64,000 nt of DNA from positions 1 through 64,000 of the forward strand of contig NZ_JAGKSQ010000013.1 of the NCBI RefSeq assembly GCF_017939705.1, read 5' to 3'. This document shows, piece after piece, positions 55,511 to 63,957 of this stretch. The translations under genes and the position numbers were made by a program. The stretch comes from Halalkalibacter suaedae. GTDB lineage: Bacteria; Bacillota; Bacilli; Bacillales; Bacillaceae_D. The notes below the pieces were generated by a model, which ran no database searches, had not been told where the DNA came from, and saw only the letters and a list, made by a program, of their open reading frames with translations. Within the stretch, counting starts at the first letter, position 1. Every line of letters begins with the position of its first letter.

Positions 55511-55699
55511 TGGCCGAAAAACTTGACCGCGTTTTGACCATCTGTTTTTTCACAAATGACTTATGATAACCATCATCTCAATTTGTTTACCGGGATATCA
55601 TAGTGGGGGAGTCTTCGCAAAAAGGATGTAATTACCCTGGAAATTAATATTATTGTGTTGGCATAATGATTCATACCTGTACCTCTAGAAAAAATAAAA
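55511..55699. other. intergenic sequence with no recognised gene
   Basis: 189 bases between the rpsI terminator and the repeat element. TTGACC occurs twice (55523-55528 and 55534-55539) but no paired -10 was found. No open frame with a binding site was seen. Confidence 0.5.
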
Positions 55700-55934
55700 A
55701 GACTGGGACATAACTAAAGTGTCTAAATGAAATACTGAACAAAGCAATTACGTAGCGGATGAAATATACGGAGACTCCTGCGGGATCTAAAAGCCAAAGG
55801 TGAGACCCCACAGGCATAGCCGAGGAGGCTCACCGGCTTCCCGCGGAAAGCGTAGTATATTTCAGGAGCGGTTTACGTCCGCCACCTATCTTTGTTCGGA
55901 TTTTCTATTAGTTAAATCACTTTTGTCCCAATCT
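55700..55934. repeat. ~235-bp imperfect inverted-repeat element (MITE- or intergenic-repeat-like)
   Basis: Ends are inverted: AGACTGGGACA at the left (55700-55710) and TGTCCCAATCT at the right (55924-55934), reading AGATTGGGACA on the opposite strand. Nested internal complements include GAAATATAC (55761-55769) / GTATATTTC (55855-55863), CCTGCGGGA (55777-55785) / TCCCGCGG (55839-55846) and GGTGAG (55799-55804) / CTCACC (55829-55834). The element could fold into one long hairpin. It resembles a multicopy intergenic repeat that I recall from Bacillus genomes. No transposase is encoded and no target duplication was clear. Confidence 0.75.
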
Positions 55935-55963
55935 CTTCATTTACCTAAGTCACTATCACTTGC

Positions 55964-57745
55964 TCACAAGGTAAAACCTTTCACCATTTCGTTTAACTTT
56001 CTTGATAAAACCGATAATTCCTCTGTGTTCTTTGCGACTTGTTCTATTGTCGTACTTATCTGTTCTGTAGTGGCCGAGCTTTCTTGAACTCCAGCAGCGG
56101 ACTCTTCAGAAATAGAAGCGACTTCTTGAATGGATGAACTCATTATTTGACTTGTTGAAGAAATGGTTAATAAATTGCTTGTGACTGTTTGAATGTTTTC
56201 CACCATTTGAGATACAGCATTACTAATCCCGTTAAATGTTTCTCCTGTGTTCTTAATTTGGGTTGTACCCTCTAACACTTCGTTATAACCCATTTTAAGA
56301 GAACCAGTGACAGTTTCTGTTTCATTCTGAATGTTTTTAACAATCGTTGTGATGTCTTTTACTGACGTACTCACTTGTTCAGAGAGTTTGCGTACTTCAC
56401 CGGCAACAACTGCAAACCCCTTGCCATGCTCACCGGCTCTAGCTGCCTCAATTGCAGCATTAAGAGCAAGTAAGTTTGTTTGGTCTGCAATATCCTTTAT
56501 AACAGATACTAGCTTTGTAATTTGTTTGGATTGATCATCCAATCCCTCTACCTTCTGTACAGCATCCTTCATAATTTGGTCTATATTCGACATTTGAGAA
56601 ATAGAAGATTCCATCAGCTTCTTTCCTTTGTCGGTCATGTCCAAAACAACACTCGATTTTCCATTAATATTCTCGCCACTTTCGTTGACTCCACCAACCT
56701 TGTCCGCAAACTGGACCATTGTTGTTGATAATTCATTAACGTGGTTGGCAAGTGACTCTGTACCTGAAGAAAGTTCCTGCATTGTAACAGCTACTTGTGC
56801 AGAACCTTCCTTAACTTCGAACGATGAATTTCTTAACCCTTCACTTTGTTGATGAACTGATTCGGAAATGGTTAATATTTGTTGAATCATATTTCTTAAA
56901 TTTTGACTCATTGTATTTATGGCTAAAGCAATCTGTCCAATCTCATCTTTTCCTAGATAATTTATTGTTTGGACAGATAAATTACCTGTTGCAATCTCAT
57001 TACTAACGTCGACCACGGTTTTGAGATTTTTAGAAATAATCCTACTGATGATGAAGACGAGAATAGTACCAATAAGTACGGTCATGACCATTGAAATAAT
57101 TAATACAGAAAACGTTGCTTCCTGGCTTTCTTTGGCCTCCTGTACGGCTAGCTGTCTTTCTTCGTTAATGATATCTTCTAATGTCTCTAAAATCATGACA
57201 GATTCAAGTTGAAGATTATTCATATCGCTCGCTGTCCTTTTAGCGGTAACAAAATCCACATCTCGAACTGCCGGTACAATTTGTTCTGAAAAAGCCTCAT
57301 TAATTGTCTGGGTGTTCGTTACGACGATTGCAAGGAGGTCTTTTTGCTCCGGTGTTCGAAGATTAGCATCAACTTCTTCTGCTATAAGAGTAAATGTTTC
57401 CATTTGGTAAAAAAATTCATCAGCGTATGATTGCGTTGAGTAATGAACATAATTGGCAATTCGTTGTCCCATTCCCTGCGTAAGTGTGTTCATCTCTGCT
57501 ATATTAAGAGCTCTGTCTCCCCTTCTTTCTAATTCATCCATGTTTCTTCCGATGTCCGATATGAAATTACCTACCAACACTGTTGAGCTTCCGAATAAAA
57601 TAAATATAACTAACAACGTCAATCCATATTTCCTTCCAATATTCATATTGGCAAGGAATGCTCTTTTTCTTTTCTTAGCGTTCACCTTTTCTTTTTTCTC
57701 TGTTTTCTCTGAGTTTCGTTTACCTCTCTTGAATCGGTTTTTCAT
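55964..57745 (-). CDS. Methyl-accepting chemotaxis protein (transmembrane)
   Basis: 593 residues. A strongly basic cytoplasmic N-terminus (RKRNSEK..KKRKR) precedes membrane segment 1 (~40-62). An extracellular four-helix-bundle-like sensor domain (~63-213) follows, then membrane segment 2 (~214-237), a HAMP domain (~238-290) and the chemoreceptor signalling domain, whose hairpin tip is [36 protein letters not shown]. The ligand is unknown. AAAGGGGG binding site before the ATG. Faces a second receptor gene across a 362-base promoter region. Confidence 0.93.
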   Translation of the reverse strand: MKNRFKRGKRNSEKTEKKEKVNAKKRKRAFLANMNIGRKYGLTLLVIFILFGSSTVLVGNFISDIGRNMDELERRGDRALNIAEMNTLTQGMGQRIANYVHYSTQSYADEFFYQMETFTLIAEEVDANLRTPEQKDLLAIVVTNTQTINEAFSEQIVPAVRDVDFVTAKRTASDMNNLQLESVMILETLEDIINEERQLAVQEAKESQEATFSVLIISMVMTVLIGTILVFIISRIISKNLKTVVDVSNEIATGNLSVQTINYLGKDEIGQIALAINTMSQNLRNMIQQILTISESVHQQSEGLRNSSFEVKEGSAQVAVTMQELSSGTESLANHVNELSTTMVQFADKVGGVNESGENINGKSSVVLDMTDKGKKLMESSISQMSNIDQIMKDAVQKVEGLDDQSKQITKLVSVIKDIADQTNLLALNAAIEAARAGEHGKGFAVVAGEVRKLSEQVSTSVKDITTIVKNIQNETETVTGSLKMGYNEVLEGTTQIKNTGETFNGISNAVSQMVENIQTVTSNLLTISSTSQIMSSSIQEVASISEESAAGVQESSATTEQISTTIEQVAKNTEELSVLSRKLNEMVKGFTL

Positions 57746-57785
57746 TTAAAAACCCCCTTTAGCCCTATCTGTTTGTATATATAAA

Positions 57786-57806
57786 GTTAAGAAAACTGAT
57801 CTTAAC
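57786..57806. repeat. inverted repeat upstream of the minus-strand chemoreceptor
   Basis: GTTAAGA / TCTTAAC with a 7-base centre, flanked by near-complementary TATAT-rich arms (57776-57783 and 57809-57814). It lies 41 bases before the minus-strand start codon and could be an operator or an mRNA hairpin. Confidence 0.55.
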
Positions 57807-57814
57807 TGTATATA

Positions 57815-57829
57815 AGAAAGCGTTTACAA
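57815..57829 (-). promoter_or_regulatory. candidate CcpA cre site
   Basis: On the minus strand TTGTAAACGCTTTCT fits the cre consensus WTGNAANCGNWNNCW at every position. It is upstream of the minus-strand chemoreceptor, so carbon-catabolite control of that gene is possible. A match of this size can occur by chance. Confidence 0.5.
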
Positions 57830-58107
57830 ATTAATAATTCCTATGTAGTTATGTGATTTGTTTTCTACTTCAAATCTAGAGTTCTTTCATTCTTAGAGTC
57901 ATCACACAACAGGTAAGTACAACCTTTTCAATTTCATATTAATAATAATACATGTAAGTACAAATATTCAACATAATTCAACAAATAACAACTTAAGAAT
58001 TTACAAAAATAAAATATTTCTATTTTAAAATGCTTTATATTGAAACACTTTAAACTTCTTTGTTAAGATAAGAGTATGACAAGATAAAACGTAAAGAAGG
58101 TAATAGA

Positions 58108-59025
58108 ATGATCAAAGGATTAAAAAGAAGTACACAGGTGCTGGATCAAGAAGCAGTAATCGCAGCAATTGAACAATCATTTGCCATGATTCAATTTGAT
58201 CCGAATGGTAAGGTATTGTGGGCAAATCAGAACTTTGCAGAAACAATGGAATATACGGTTAACGAAATGCCTAATCTACTACATAAGCAATTTTGTACAG
58301 AGGAGTTTGCTAATAGTCGTGAGTATCAAGATCTTTGGAAGAACTTAAGAAATGGACAGAGCTTTCAAGAGAAAATACAGCGTGTAACAAAGTCGGGTCG
58401 TCTCATTTGGTTAGAAGCTACATATTCGCCAGTTTACGATGATAACGGGAAGATAGTTGCAGTAGTGAAGGTAGCTACAGATATTACAGATAGGGAGAAT
58501 CAGACCCTTGAAATGGCAAGTCGGTTACAAGTGATGGCTTCTGAATTACGTCAACGAGCTGAGCAGGGAATTGATAAAAGTAAAGAAGTAGAAAATGTAA
58601 CAGATAAGCTTGTCTTAGAATCAAAAGAAAACTTCGCGAATCTTCACTCACTTAAAGAGCAGTCAGCTTCAATTGGAGATATTGTTAAGACGATTAGAGG
58701 CATTGCGTCACAGACGAATTTATTAGCATTAAATGCAGCGATCGAAGCTGCTCGTGCTGGTGAACATGGTCGAGGGTTTAGCGTAGTCGCAAATGAAGTT
58801 AGAAAATTGGCTAACGGGGTTCAAGAGTCGATTCAAGAAGTGAATTCCCACATCGGAGGTATCACTAATGAAATAACAAAGATTAGTGAGGTGACCGAGC
58901 GTTCCGAAAAAAGTATTACTGAGAGCCAAGAGCTATTAGCAAAAGCGATGGAAGAATTTACAGAGATTGGTGAATCATCGAGACAACTAGATGTACATGC
59001 AAAAACATTTAGAGATACGTTGTAA
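58108..59025 (+). CDS. Soluble PAS-domain chemoreceptor-like protein
   Basis: 305 residues without membrane segments. An N-terminal PAS domain (~18-128: [26 protein letters not shown], then the PAC-like [29 protein letters not shown]) is joined to a short signalling domain. Its hairpin tip is [37 protein letters not shown]. The methylation helices are much shorter than in a full receptor. PAS domains of this type sense redox, oxygen or small ligands, but the cofactor is unknown. AAGAAGGTAATAGA before ATG 58108. Confidence 0.9.
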   Translation: MIKGLKRSTQVLDQEAVIAAIEQSFAMIQFDPNGKVLWANQNFAETMEYTVNEMPNLLHKQFCTEEFANSREYQDLWKNLRNGQSFQEKIQRVTKSGRLIWLEATYSPVYDDNGKIVAVVKVATDITDRENQTLEMASRLQVMASELRQRAEQGIDKSKEVENVTDKLVLESKENFANLHSLKEQSASIGDIVKTIRGIASQTNLLALNAAIEAARAGEHGRGFSVVANEVRKLANGVQESIQEVNSHIGGITNEITKISEVTERSEKSITESQELLAKAMEEFTEIGESSRQLDVHAKTFRDTL

Positions 59026-59043
59026 ATTAATATCTAAATTATG

Positions 59044-59072
59044 AGCCTCACTTCTCGAAATGAGGCTTTTTT
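59044..59072 (+). terminator. terminator of the PAS receptor gene
   Basis: AGCCTCA / TGAGGCT stem enclosing a TT / AA pair and CTCG loop, followed by six T, 18 bases after the stop. Confidence 0.88.
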
Positions 59073-59118
59073 GTTTGGACACTAAAATATACGTGGTCAA
59101 TTTCAACAGGATTTCCAC

Positions 59119-59149
59119 TGCATTTATGATTTGAACGTTCCTCATACTA
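59119..59149 (+). promoter_or_regulatory. candidate SigG (forespore) promoter of ybaK-cwlD
   Basis: TGCATT, 18 bases, CATACTA. The -10 equals the sigma-G consensus and the -35 is four of six. Fits the forespore expression known for cwlD in B. subtilis. A sigma-E reading (GCATTTA, CATACTAA) of the same bases is also possible. Confidence 0.5.
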
Positions 59150-59179
59150 ATAAGAAAAGAAGGAAGAAGGTGAAAACGG

Positions 59180-59617
59180 ATGACAGTTGTAACGACATTA
59201 GCTAATAAGAGAAGAGAAAAGCAATGGAAATTTGAACGAAATGTTCTGAAGCATCTTTCTTTAAAGAATTTAAAGGCAGATGTCGAGGTTCAGTTTAAAC
59301 CAATAGTGCCTTTTCACTTTTTATCTCATCCCTTTCTACTTGATCCTTGCATGGATATGGCAATTGATGCTTACTTGCTCGGAGCTGAATTTGCTAAGTT
59401 TGGGTATTACGGGGAAAGTGAGCAGCAGGTAAAAGCTCGTTGTGACGAGGAATTGACTGAAATCACTCATGTTATCTTTAATTTACTTCAAGGATGGTTA
59501 CTCGATTCTGAGTATGTTCTTGATTCTTTAAAACTGGCCACTGAGAATTTTGTAGAACGTTGGTGGAGTGAGGGCTTTAGAGAAGGGGAAAAAAGACATC
59601 GGATGCGCCTTCATTAG
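59180..59617 (+). CDS. ybaK: YbaK-family (DUF2521) protein
   Basis: 145 residues, soluble and mostly helical, with conserved aromatic and acidic residues (FHFLSHPFLLDPCMDMAIDAYLLGAEFAKFGYYG; ENFVERWWSEGFREGEKR). Function unknown. It precedes cwlD as in B. subtilis, and the two are probably co-transcribed from the sporulation promoter upstream. AAGAAGGTG before ATG 59180. Confidence 0.85.
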   Translation: MTVVTTLANKRREKQWKFERNVLKHLSLKNLKADVEVQFKPIVPFHFLSHPFLLDPCMDMAIDAYLLGAEFAKFGYYGESEQQVKARCDEELTEITHVIFNLLQGWLLDSEYVLDSLKLATENFVERWWSEGFREGEKRHRMRLH

Positions 59618-59695
59618 GATTTATTAAAAAATCACTTCATATTCTCTTCCTTGTCCCAATATATATAAATAGAAGTGGACGAGGAGGGGTAAAAC

Positions 59696-60415
59696 GTGAA
59701 TGTGAAGAAGTGGTTAAAGGGCGGTGGATTCGCCTTAGGGGTAGTAAGCTTATTATTCATTATACAATATCAATTTGTAAGCAATGATTCTTGGGGGACT
59801 TGGAACCTTCCTTTGTCTGGAAAAGTCATTGTTATAGATCCAGGACATGGCGGTATCGACGGGGGAGCAATTTCCAAAACTGGAACATTGGAAAAGGATG
59901 TCACGTTATCATTAAGTTTGCAATTAAGAGATTATTTACAGGAAGCTGGAGCACTTGTTTTAATGACAAGAGAAGAAGACCGTGATCTTGCAGGCGATAA
60001 TACGCAACGCATTCGTCAAAGAAAAATTGAAGATTTGAAAAGACGTGTTGATATTATAAATGAGTCTGATGCAGATCTCTTTGTAAGCTTACATTTAAAT
60101 GCAATTGCCTCACCAAAATGGAATGGTGCTCAGGTCTTTTATAATCGTGCCAACCCTGAAAATGAAGCCATTGCCAAATTTATTCAAGATGAAGTGCGTG
60201 ATAACCTTGAAAATACAACACGTCAAGCAAAGCCAATTCATAATGTATATTTGGTGAAGAATGCGAAGATTCCAGGAGCACTCATAGAAGCTGGTTTTCT
60301 GTCTAACCCAGAGGAAGCAGACGCATTAAACACGACTGAATACCAACAGAAGGTCGCAGCATCAATTTATCAAGGAATTATGAGATACTACACGAATGAA
60401 AAGGTACCTGAATAA
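59696..60415 (+). CDS. cwlD: Spore cortex N-acetylmuramoyl-L-alanine amidase CwlD
   Basis: 239 residues. With PdaA makes the muramic-delta-lactam of spore cortex by removing peptide side chains. An N-terminal membrane anchor/signal segment (~9-27) is followed by an Amidase_3 domain. Zinc ligands are His in IDPGHGGIDGGA, Glu in TLEKDVTL, and His in LHLNAIA; the catalytic Glu is in ALIEAGFLSNPEEA. GTG 59696 has GAGGAGGGG upstream. Confidence 0.94.
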   Translation: MNVKKWLKGGGFALGVVSLLFIIQYQFVSNDSWGTWNLPLSGKVIVIDPGHGGIDGGAISKTGTLEKDVTLSLSLQLRDYLQEAGALVLMTREEDRDLAGDNTQRIRQRKIEDLKRRVDIINESDADLFVSLHLNAIASPKWNGAQVFYNRANPENEAIAKFIQDEVRDNLENTTRQAKPIHNVYLVKNAKIPGALIEAGFLSNPEEADALNTTEYQQKVAASIYQGIMRYYTNEKVPE

Positions 60416-60446
60416 GTAGCTATAATTAAGTCAAACGCTTTCCTAT

Positions 60447-60454
60447 GCTATACT
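60447..60454 (+). promoter_or_regulatory. candidate extended -10 promoter of salA
   Basis: TGCTATACT (TG, one base, TATACT; 60447-60454 region) with only a weak TTAAGT at the -35 position, 17 bases upstream. It lies 35 bases before the salA start. Confidence 0.5.
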
Positions 60455-60488
60455 AAGTGTATATCATTGGAAAAAGGAGTTGTCCGAT

Positions 60489-61544
60489 TTGGCAATAACA
60501 GAAGCAATTGTTCTAGAAGCCTTAAAGCATATAAAGGATAGAGATTTAAATAAAGCATTAGTTGAAACGGGCGGCGTCCGAGAAGTGAAAATCAAGGATA
60601 ACAATGTTAGCTTGAAAATTGCTCTTGCTAAAACAGGAACCGCGGATCAGATGGAGATTCAGCAAGAAATCGTTCACATCATTAAAGGAGAAGGGGCAGA
60701 TTCTGTTGGTTTAAGATTTGAAGAGCTTACGGAAGCAGAAATTAAAAAACTCGGTGGTACTTTGGAACCTACATACAATGGTCCGTCGATCCTAGCTCCA
60801 AATAGTCCGACAACCTTCATTGCTGTAACAAGTGGTAAAGGAGGGGTTGGTAAATCAACAGTCTCCGTGAATCTGGCTACATCACTTGCTCGACTTGGAA
60901 AAAGAGTAGGAATCATTGATGCCGATATTTATGGCTTTAGTGTCCCTGATATGATGGGGATTGAAGAAAGACCTCAAGTAAAAGGGGAGCGAATCTATCC
61001 TGTTGATCGTTTTGGGGTAAAAGTGATTTCAATGGGTTTCTTTGTAGAAGATAATGCTCCTGTTATTTGGAGAGGACCAATGTTAGGTAAAATGTTAAAT
61101 CAATTTTTTACCGAGGTTGAATGGGGGGAGCTTGACTACTTAGTGTTAGATCTACCACCAGGAACGGGAGATGTTGCATTAGATATTCACACAATGCTAC
61201 CACATTCAAAAGAGATTCTAGTTACGACACCACATGCTACTGCAGCCTTTGTTGCAGCACGAGCAGGGACAATGGCGATTAAAACACATCATGAAATTTT
61301 AGGTGTGGTTGAAAATATGGCTTACTTTGAGAGTAAGGTTACTGGAGAGAAAGAATATGTGTTCGGCCAAGGTGGAGGCGAGCGCTTAATCGAAGAATTG
61401 AAAACCGAATTATTAGGCCAAATTCCACTGGGGCAGCCGGAGATTAATAAAGATGATTTCGCTCCTTCAGTTTATGCGAAGGATCATCCAATCGGTGAGA
61501 TTTATACAAGCATCGCACAACGAATCATTGATAAAACCGTATAA
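60489..61544 (+). CDS. salA: Mrp/NBP35-family P-loop ATPase (SalA)
   Basis: 351 residues. An N-terminal DUF59/MIP18-like domain (~1-90) is followed by a deviant-Walker ATPase: GKGGVGKST near 114-122, DADIYGFSVPDMMG and DLPPGTGD. Homologues carry Fe-S clusters; in B. subtilis SalA indirectly activates exoprotease genes by repressing scoC. TTG 60489 with AAAAAGGAG upstream is preferred over TTG 60480, which abuts the site. Confidence 0.92.
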   Translation: MAITEAIVLEALKHIKDRDLNKALVETGGVREVKIKDNNVSLKIALAKTGTADQMEIQQEIVHIIKGEGADSVGLRFEELTEAEIKKLGGTLEPTYNGPSILAPNSPTTFIAVTSGKGGVGKSTVSVNLATSLARLGKRVGIIDADIYGFSVPDMMGIEERPQVKGERIYPVDRFGVKVISMGFFVEDNAPVIWRGPMLGKMLNQFFTEVEWGELDYLVLDLPPGTGDVALDIHTMLPHSKEILVTTPHATAAFVAARAGTMAIKTHHEILGVVENMAYFESKVTGEKEYVFGQGGGERLIEELKTELLGQIPLGQPEINKDDFAPSVYAKDHPIGEIYTSIAQRIIDKTV

Positions 61545-61560
61545 CTACGTCTAGATAAAA

Positions 61561-61597
61561 AATAAGCTTGCTTGGAGTCTCCTCCAGCAAGCTTATT
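61561..61597. terminator. bidirectional terminator between salA and gerD
   Basis: AATAAGCTTGCTTGGAG / CTCCAGCAAGCTTATT, nearly perfect, with a TCTC loop. The minus side has a strong T run (gerD), the plus side a short TTT. Confidence 0.88.
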
Positions 61598-61603
61598 TCC
61601 TAG

Positions 61604-62230
61604 TTAAGAGCCACCTTCACCGCCACCCTCTTCTTTCTTAGCTTCACCACCAGATTCTGCTTGTTTCGTTAATTCATCGAGATGCTTTGCTGTAACGGTC
61701 ATCAAAATTTCATTAATCTTTGCTACAAACAAAGGACTTTCAAATGATTCCTGCATAATCGTCATAACTTGTTGGCGGTATTCTTTTGATTGCATAAGTT
61801 CAAGAGCTGCGGCCTCCATTTCTGGATCTTTCAGTATGGTCATCATCATTTCTTGGTACTCAGGGTCTTTCATAAGACCTTTTAGAATCTTTTCATTCTC
61901 AGCTTGCATGCTCTCAGCAAAAGTTTTCGCAAATTCAGGATCCTTCATTGCTTCAAGCCAGAATTTCTTTCCGTCTTCTGATGTTAATGTTTGCTGAATT
62001 GTTTCTTTAACAAAATTATTATCCATAACTAGCTTTTGTTGCATTTCTTCCTCAGTTATTAATTCTTCAACTGCCTTCTTTCCTTCATCAGTTTGAAGCA
62101 TATCAACCATCATTTTCTTTGTTCCTTCATAGTCAGGACTGGTATTTCCACCGCTGTTTTCGTTTGCTGCACAGCTAGAAAGAAGGGTGCAGATGAAGCA
62201 AAGAATGATGAATTGTTGCATTTTTTTCAC
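61604..62230 (-). CDS. gerD: Spore germination lipoprotein GerD
   Basis: 208 residues. Organises germinant receptors into the germinosome in the spore inner membrane. Lipoprotein signal with lipobox LSSC, Cys at residue 20. The helical core follows (KKMMVDMLQTDEGKKAVEELITEEEMQQKLVMD...QQTLTSEDGKKFWLEAMKDPEF), and a low-complexity Gly/Glu C terminus. Shares a terminator with salA. A sigma-G-like promoter lies upstream. Confidence 0.94.
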   Translation of the reverse strand: MKKMQQFIILCFICTLLSSCAANENSGGNTSPDYEGTKKMMVDMLQTDEGKKAVEELITEEEMQQKLVMDNNFVKETIQQTLTSEDGKKFWLEAMKDPEFAKTFAESMQAENEKILKGLMKDPEYQEMMMTILKDPEMEAAALELMQSKEYRQQVMTIMQESFESPLFVAKINEILMTVTAKHLDELTKQAESGGEAKKEEGGGEGGS

Positions 62231-62261
62231 GACGGATGGCTCCTTTCAATCATTTTGTCAT

Positions 62262-62292
62262 TAATTTGAGATATTTCGATTGAAATTATTCA
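62262..62292 (-). promoter_or_regulatory. candidate SigG promoter of gerD
   Basis: On the minus strand TGAATA (perfect sigma-G -35), 18 bases, CAAATTA (five of seven to CATACTA). Predicted start ~25 bases before the gerD start codon. Confidence 0.6.
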
Positions 62293-62372
62293 TTGCCTGT
62301 TAGAAGAACTAGCATTTTCTAAGGGACATTGATACAATCATGACAGCATAACTGAATTTGGGGGATTTGCCT

Positions 62373-62957
62373 GTGAATAGTCGTAAAGTGGTCTATTTGT
62401 TTTTTTCCACACTTTTAATTGGAAGCCTTAGTGGGACAATTGTTGGATTTATCTTAGATTATCAAGTTTATATTGAAGATACGTTTTTAAATCTTATTTT
62501 TGGTTTGATTTGGCTGATGGGGATTAGTGCAGCATTTAGTTTAATTAGCCAGATGGGATTCTTTGCTTACTTAACGGTTCATCGTTTTGGACTTGGCCTT
62601 TTTAAGTCACAGAAACTCTGGAATGCTGTACAAATTATTATTATTGTTTTTGTTATATTTGATCTTATTTATTTCCGGTTTCTTGCATTTGCTGAACCAG
62701 GGGAAACGATCTTTGGCTATTTCCTTATGCCCCTTTTACTGCTTGCCTATGGACTAATCATTGCCTATATTAAAGCAAAAGATACAAATAAGGGTGCTTT
62801 TGTACCTGCTCTCTTCTTTATCGTTGTAATTACTACGATTGAATGGGTCCCAGCATTAACTGTAAATGATACAAAATGGCTATGGTTATATGTAACCCCA
62901 TTACTCGTTGCCAACACGTGGCAGCTTTTGGTTTTACACCGCTTAACTAGAGCGTAA
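62373..62957 (+). CDS. kbaA: KinB-signalling protein KbaA
   Basis: 194 residues with about six membrane segments (KVVYLFFSTLLIGSLSGTIVGFIL; LIFGLIWLMGISAAFSLISQMGFFAY; AVQIIIIVFVIFDLIYFRFLAFA; GYFLMPLLLLAYGLIIAY; FVPALFFIVVITTIEWVPAL; WLWLYVTPLLVANTW). In B. subtilis needed for activation of sporulation kinase KinB. GTG 62373 with TTTGGGGGA upstream (8-base spacing) is preferred over TTG 62358. Confidence 0.9.
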   Translation: MNSRKVVYLFFSTLLIGSLSGTIVGFILDYQVYIEDTFLNLIFGLIWLMGISAAFSLISQMGFFAYLTVHRFGLGLFKSQKLWNAVQIIIIVFVIFDLIYFRFLAFAEPGETIFGYFLMPLLLLAYGLIIAYIKAKDTNKGAFVPALFFIVVITTIEWVPALTVNDTKWLWLYVTPLLVANTWQLLVLHRLTRA

Positions 62958-62960
62958 ACT

Positions 62961-63006
62961 AAAAAGGTGTTTCAACGGTTACTTAAACCGATTGGAACAC
63001 CTTTTT
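62961..63006. terminator. bidirectional terminator between kbaA and pdaB
   Basis: AAAAAGGTGTT / AACACCTTTTT enclosing CAA / TTG and CGGTT / AACCG pairs; T runs on both strands. Separates the converging kbaA and pdaB. Confidence 0.9.
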
Positions 63007-63009
63007 GAT

Positions 63010-63771
63010 TTATTTAACTTCTTCATTTTCTGTTTCAGTTCCTGCCATTAAGTCGTCAACTGTAGTAAATGTGAAGCCTTTTCCTCTCAGTTGATCAATA
63101 ACAATTGGTAATGCTTTATGTGTTTGCTTAACTGAATCTGAAGCGTGGAATAAGATCACATCACCGGAATTGGCAACTGGAACAACTGATTCGACAATTT
63201 TATCGACACCGGGATTTTGATAATCATTTGAGTTAACACTCCAATGAATAATACTATAACCTTGTTTGTCAGCTAACTGGAGAACACTCTTATTAAATGC
63301 ACCATTTGGTGGACGAAGCAATGTTGGTTTTTCACCAAGGAGTTCGGATAACACTAGTGTACTTTCGTTAATATCCTTTCTTATCTTCTCTTCACTCCAT
63401 TTAGTGTAATCCTTGTATCTATAGCCATGACTACCAATACTATGGCCTCGATCTTTTATTTCTTTGATTAGATCAGGATATCTTTCGGCCCAAGAAGCAG
63501 AAACAAAAAAGGTTGCATGATCAATCTCTTTTTGGTCAAGAATGTCAAGAATAGGGATTAAGCGTTGATCGCCCCAACTAATATTAAAGGTTAAAGCAAC
63601 TTCTTTGTTATCAGTTTCAGCTTTATAGAAAGCCTGTGGTCCGTCAGGTGTAGAAAAGACGGTAATTTGTGAACGCTCTACATAAAGTAACCCGGCTGTA
63701 AAAAAAGCAGCGATAATTATTAGAGATAATTGCTTGATTCGTTTAGCGTGGAATACCCAAATAAACTTCAT
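63010..63771 (-). CDS. pdaB: Polysaccharide deacetylase-family sporulation protein PdaB
   Basis: 253 residues. Required for spore maintenance in B. subtilis. An N-terminal membrane anchor (~14-31) precedes a NodB-fold domain. The motif-1 position reads TFNISWGD, so the usual catalytic Asp is Asn. The metal-binding region is GSHGYRYKDY with a single His. RPPNGAFNKSVL (motif 3) and HASDSVKQTHKALP (motif 5) are present. AGGAGGAGGAC-type site before the ATG on the minus strand. A sigma-E-like promoter lies upstream. Confidence 0.92.
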   Translation of the reverse strand: MKFIWVFHAKRIKQLSLIIIAAFFTAGLLYVERSQITVFSTPDGPQAFYKAETDNKEVALTFNISWGDQRLIPILDILDQKEIDHATFFVSASWAERYPDLIKEIKDRGHSIGSHGYRYKDYTKWSEEKIRKDINESTLVLSELLGEKPTLLRPPNGAFNKSVLQLADKQGYSIIHWSVNSNDYQNPGVDKIVESVVPVANSGDVILFHASDSVKQTHKALPIVIDQLRGKGFTFTTVDDLMAGTETENEEVK

Positions 63772-63803
63772 CTCGTATGTCCTCCTCCTTATTCGTTATC
63801 ACC

Positions 63804-63831
63804 AATCTATGCGAATAAGGACAAGATATGA
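63804..63831 (-). promoter_or_regulatory. candidate SigE promoter of pdaB
   Basis: On the minus strand TCATATC, 13 bases, CATAGATT, compared with the sigma-E consensus (KMATATT and CATACANT). The predicted start lies ~30 bases before the pdaB start codon. Confidence 0.55.
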
Positions 63832-63957
63832 ATAAAATTGGACATATTTGAAAACAATTTAAAAGATTAAAGAACAAAGAGAGGATACATAAGAGGAGTT
63901 CGATTATGGAAGTATAATTTAAATCAATGTCTAGTCACAATAGTCGAGGTGGATGCA

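Larger units (their letters stand above)
57746..58107. other. divergent intergenic region between two chemoreceptor genes
   Basis: 362 bases with no gene. It holds a cre-like site (57815-57829), an inverted repeat (57786-57806) and an A/T-rich right half. On the plus side TTGAAA (58040-58045), 18 bases, TAAGAT (58064-58069) may be a promoter of the downstream gene. A SigD (flagellar) promoter was not found. Confidence 0.5.

Noticed and set aside
55800-56087. Open frame across the repeat element and the end of the chemoreceptor gene
   Set aside because: It covers the inverted repeat and then runs antisense to a real gene; no binding site or protein similarity.
56331-57749. Plus-strand frames opposite the chemoreceptor gene
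   Set aside because: They are antisense to a well-supported receptor and lack ribosome binding sites.
60429-60443. cre site upstream of salA (TCAAACGCTTTCC)
   Set aside because: It lacks the TG and final C/W positions required by the consensus.
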